A DNA stretch of 64,000 nt from Thioclava sediminum. Lineage in GTDB: Bacteria > Pseudomonadota > Alphaproteobacteria > Rhodobacterales > Rhodobacteraceae. The stretch covers positions 620,001-684,000 of the forward strand of contig NZ_MPZV01000001.1 of the NCBI RefSeq assembly GCF_002020355.1, written 5' to 3'. Shown one piece after another: positions 63,965-64,000 of the stretch (within the stretch, counting starts at the first letter, position 1; every line of letters starts with the position of its first letter). Below the pieces are notes generated by a model. That model had not been told where the DNA came from, made no database searches, and saw only the letters and a program-made list of their open reading frames with translations. Made by a program: the position numbers and the translations under genes.

Positions 63965-64000
63965 GCGCCCGCCGATGCCGCGCCTAATTTTCTTGCATTC

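Overview
This 64 kb window is high-GC DNA from an alphaproteobacterium, most probably a member of the Rhodobacteraceae. The evidence is a CycM-type membrane-anchored cytochrome c next to prephenate dehydratase, a YejABEF-type peptide importer, an alphaproteobacterial SOS box (GTTC-N7-GTTC) in front of an imuB-dnaE2 mutagenesis cassette, and strong avoidance of TTA, CTA and TCA codons. I found no rRNA, tRNA, CRISPR array, insertion sequence or prophage.

Region 1 (1-46158, all minus strand) is the notable part. One gene of 39,354 bp encodes an uninterrupted 13,117-residue protein. It starts with a LEPR-XLL motif and carries two complete metzincin zinc motifs near the N-terminus. It continues with a long family of beta-rich FFAGxGG repeats, Ig-like modules, two blocks of RTX-type Gly/Asp repeats, Calx-beta-like modules, two LamG-like folds, a P domain and a third, variant metzincin motif at the C-terminus. 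Directly downstream, in the same direction and almost without gaps, lie four genes. They encode a GAF-GAF-TM-HlyD fusion, a PqqD-M50 zinc protease-HlyD fusion, a shortened SecA-like ATPase, and a periplasmic HlyD adaptor that runs off the left edge. I infer a dedicated export and processing apparatus for the giant surface or secreted protein, powered by a SecA paralogue rather than the ABC ATPase of a normal type I system. An outer-membrane channel would be expected to the left of the window.

The 283 bp in front of the giant gene (46159-46441) are AT-rich compared with the rest. They hold a 13-bp direct repeat containing DnaA-box-like sequence and two palindromes, so this is a candidate control region.

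Region 2 (46442-51370, minus) is the SOS mutagenesis pair imuB-dnaE2, with a LexA box 28 bp before the imuB start. No imuA is present in the window.

Region 3 (51424-58472, minus) is a yejA-yejB-yejE-yejF peptide/opine-type ABC importer. A GT4 glycosyltransferase is translationally coupled to its end.

Region 4 (58571-64000) is core metabolism: cycM with its terminator, pheA, a SRPBCC protein, nudC and a CpdB-like metallophosphatase without a visible signal peptide.
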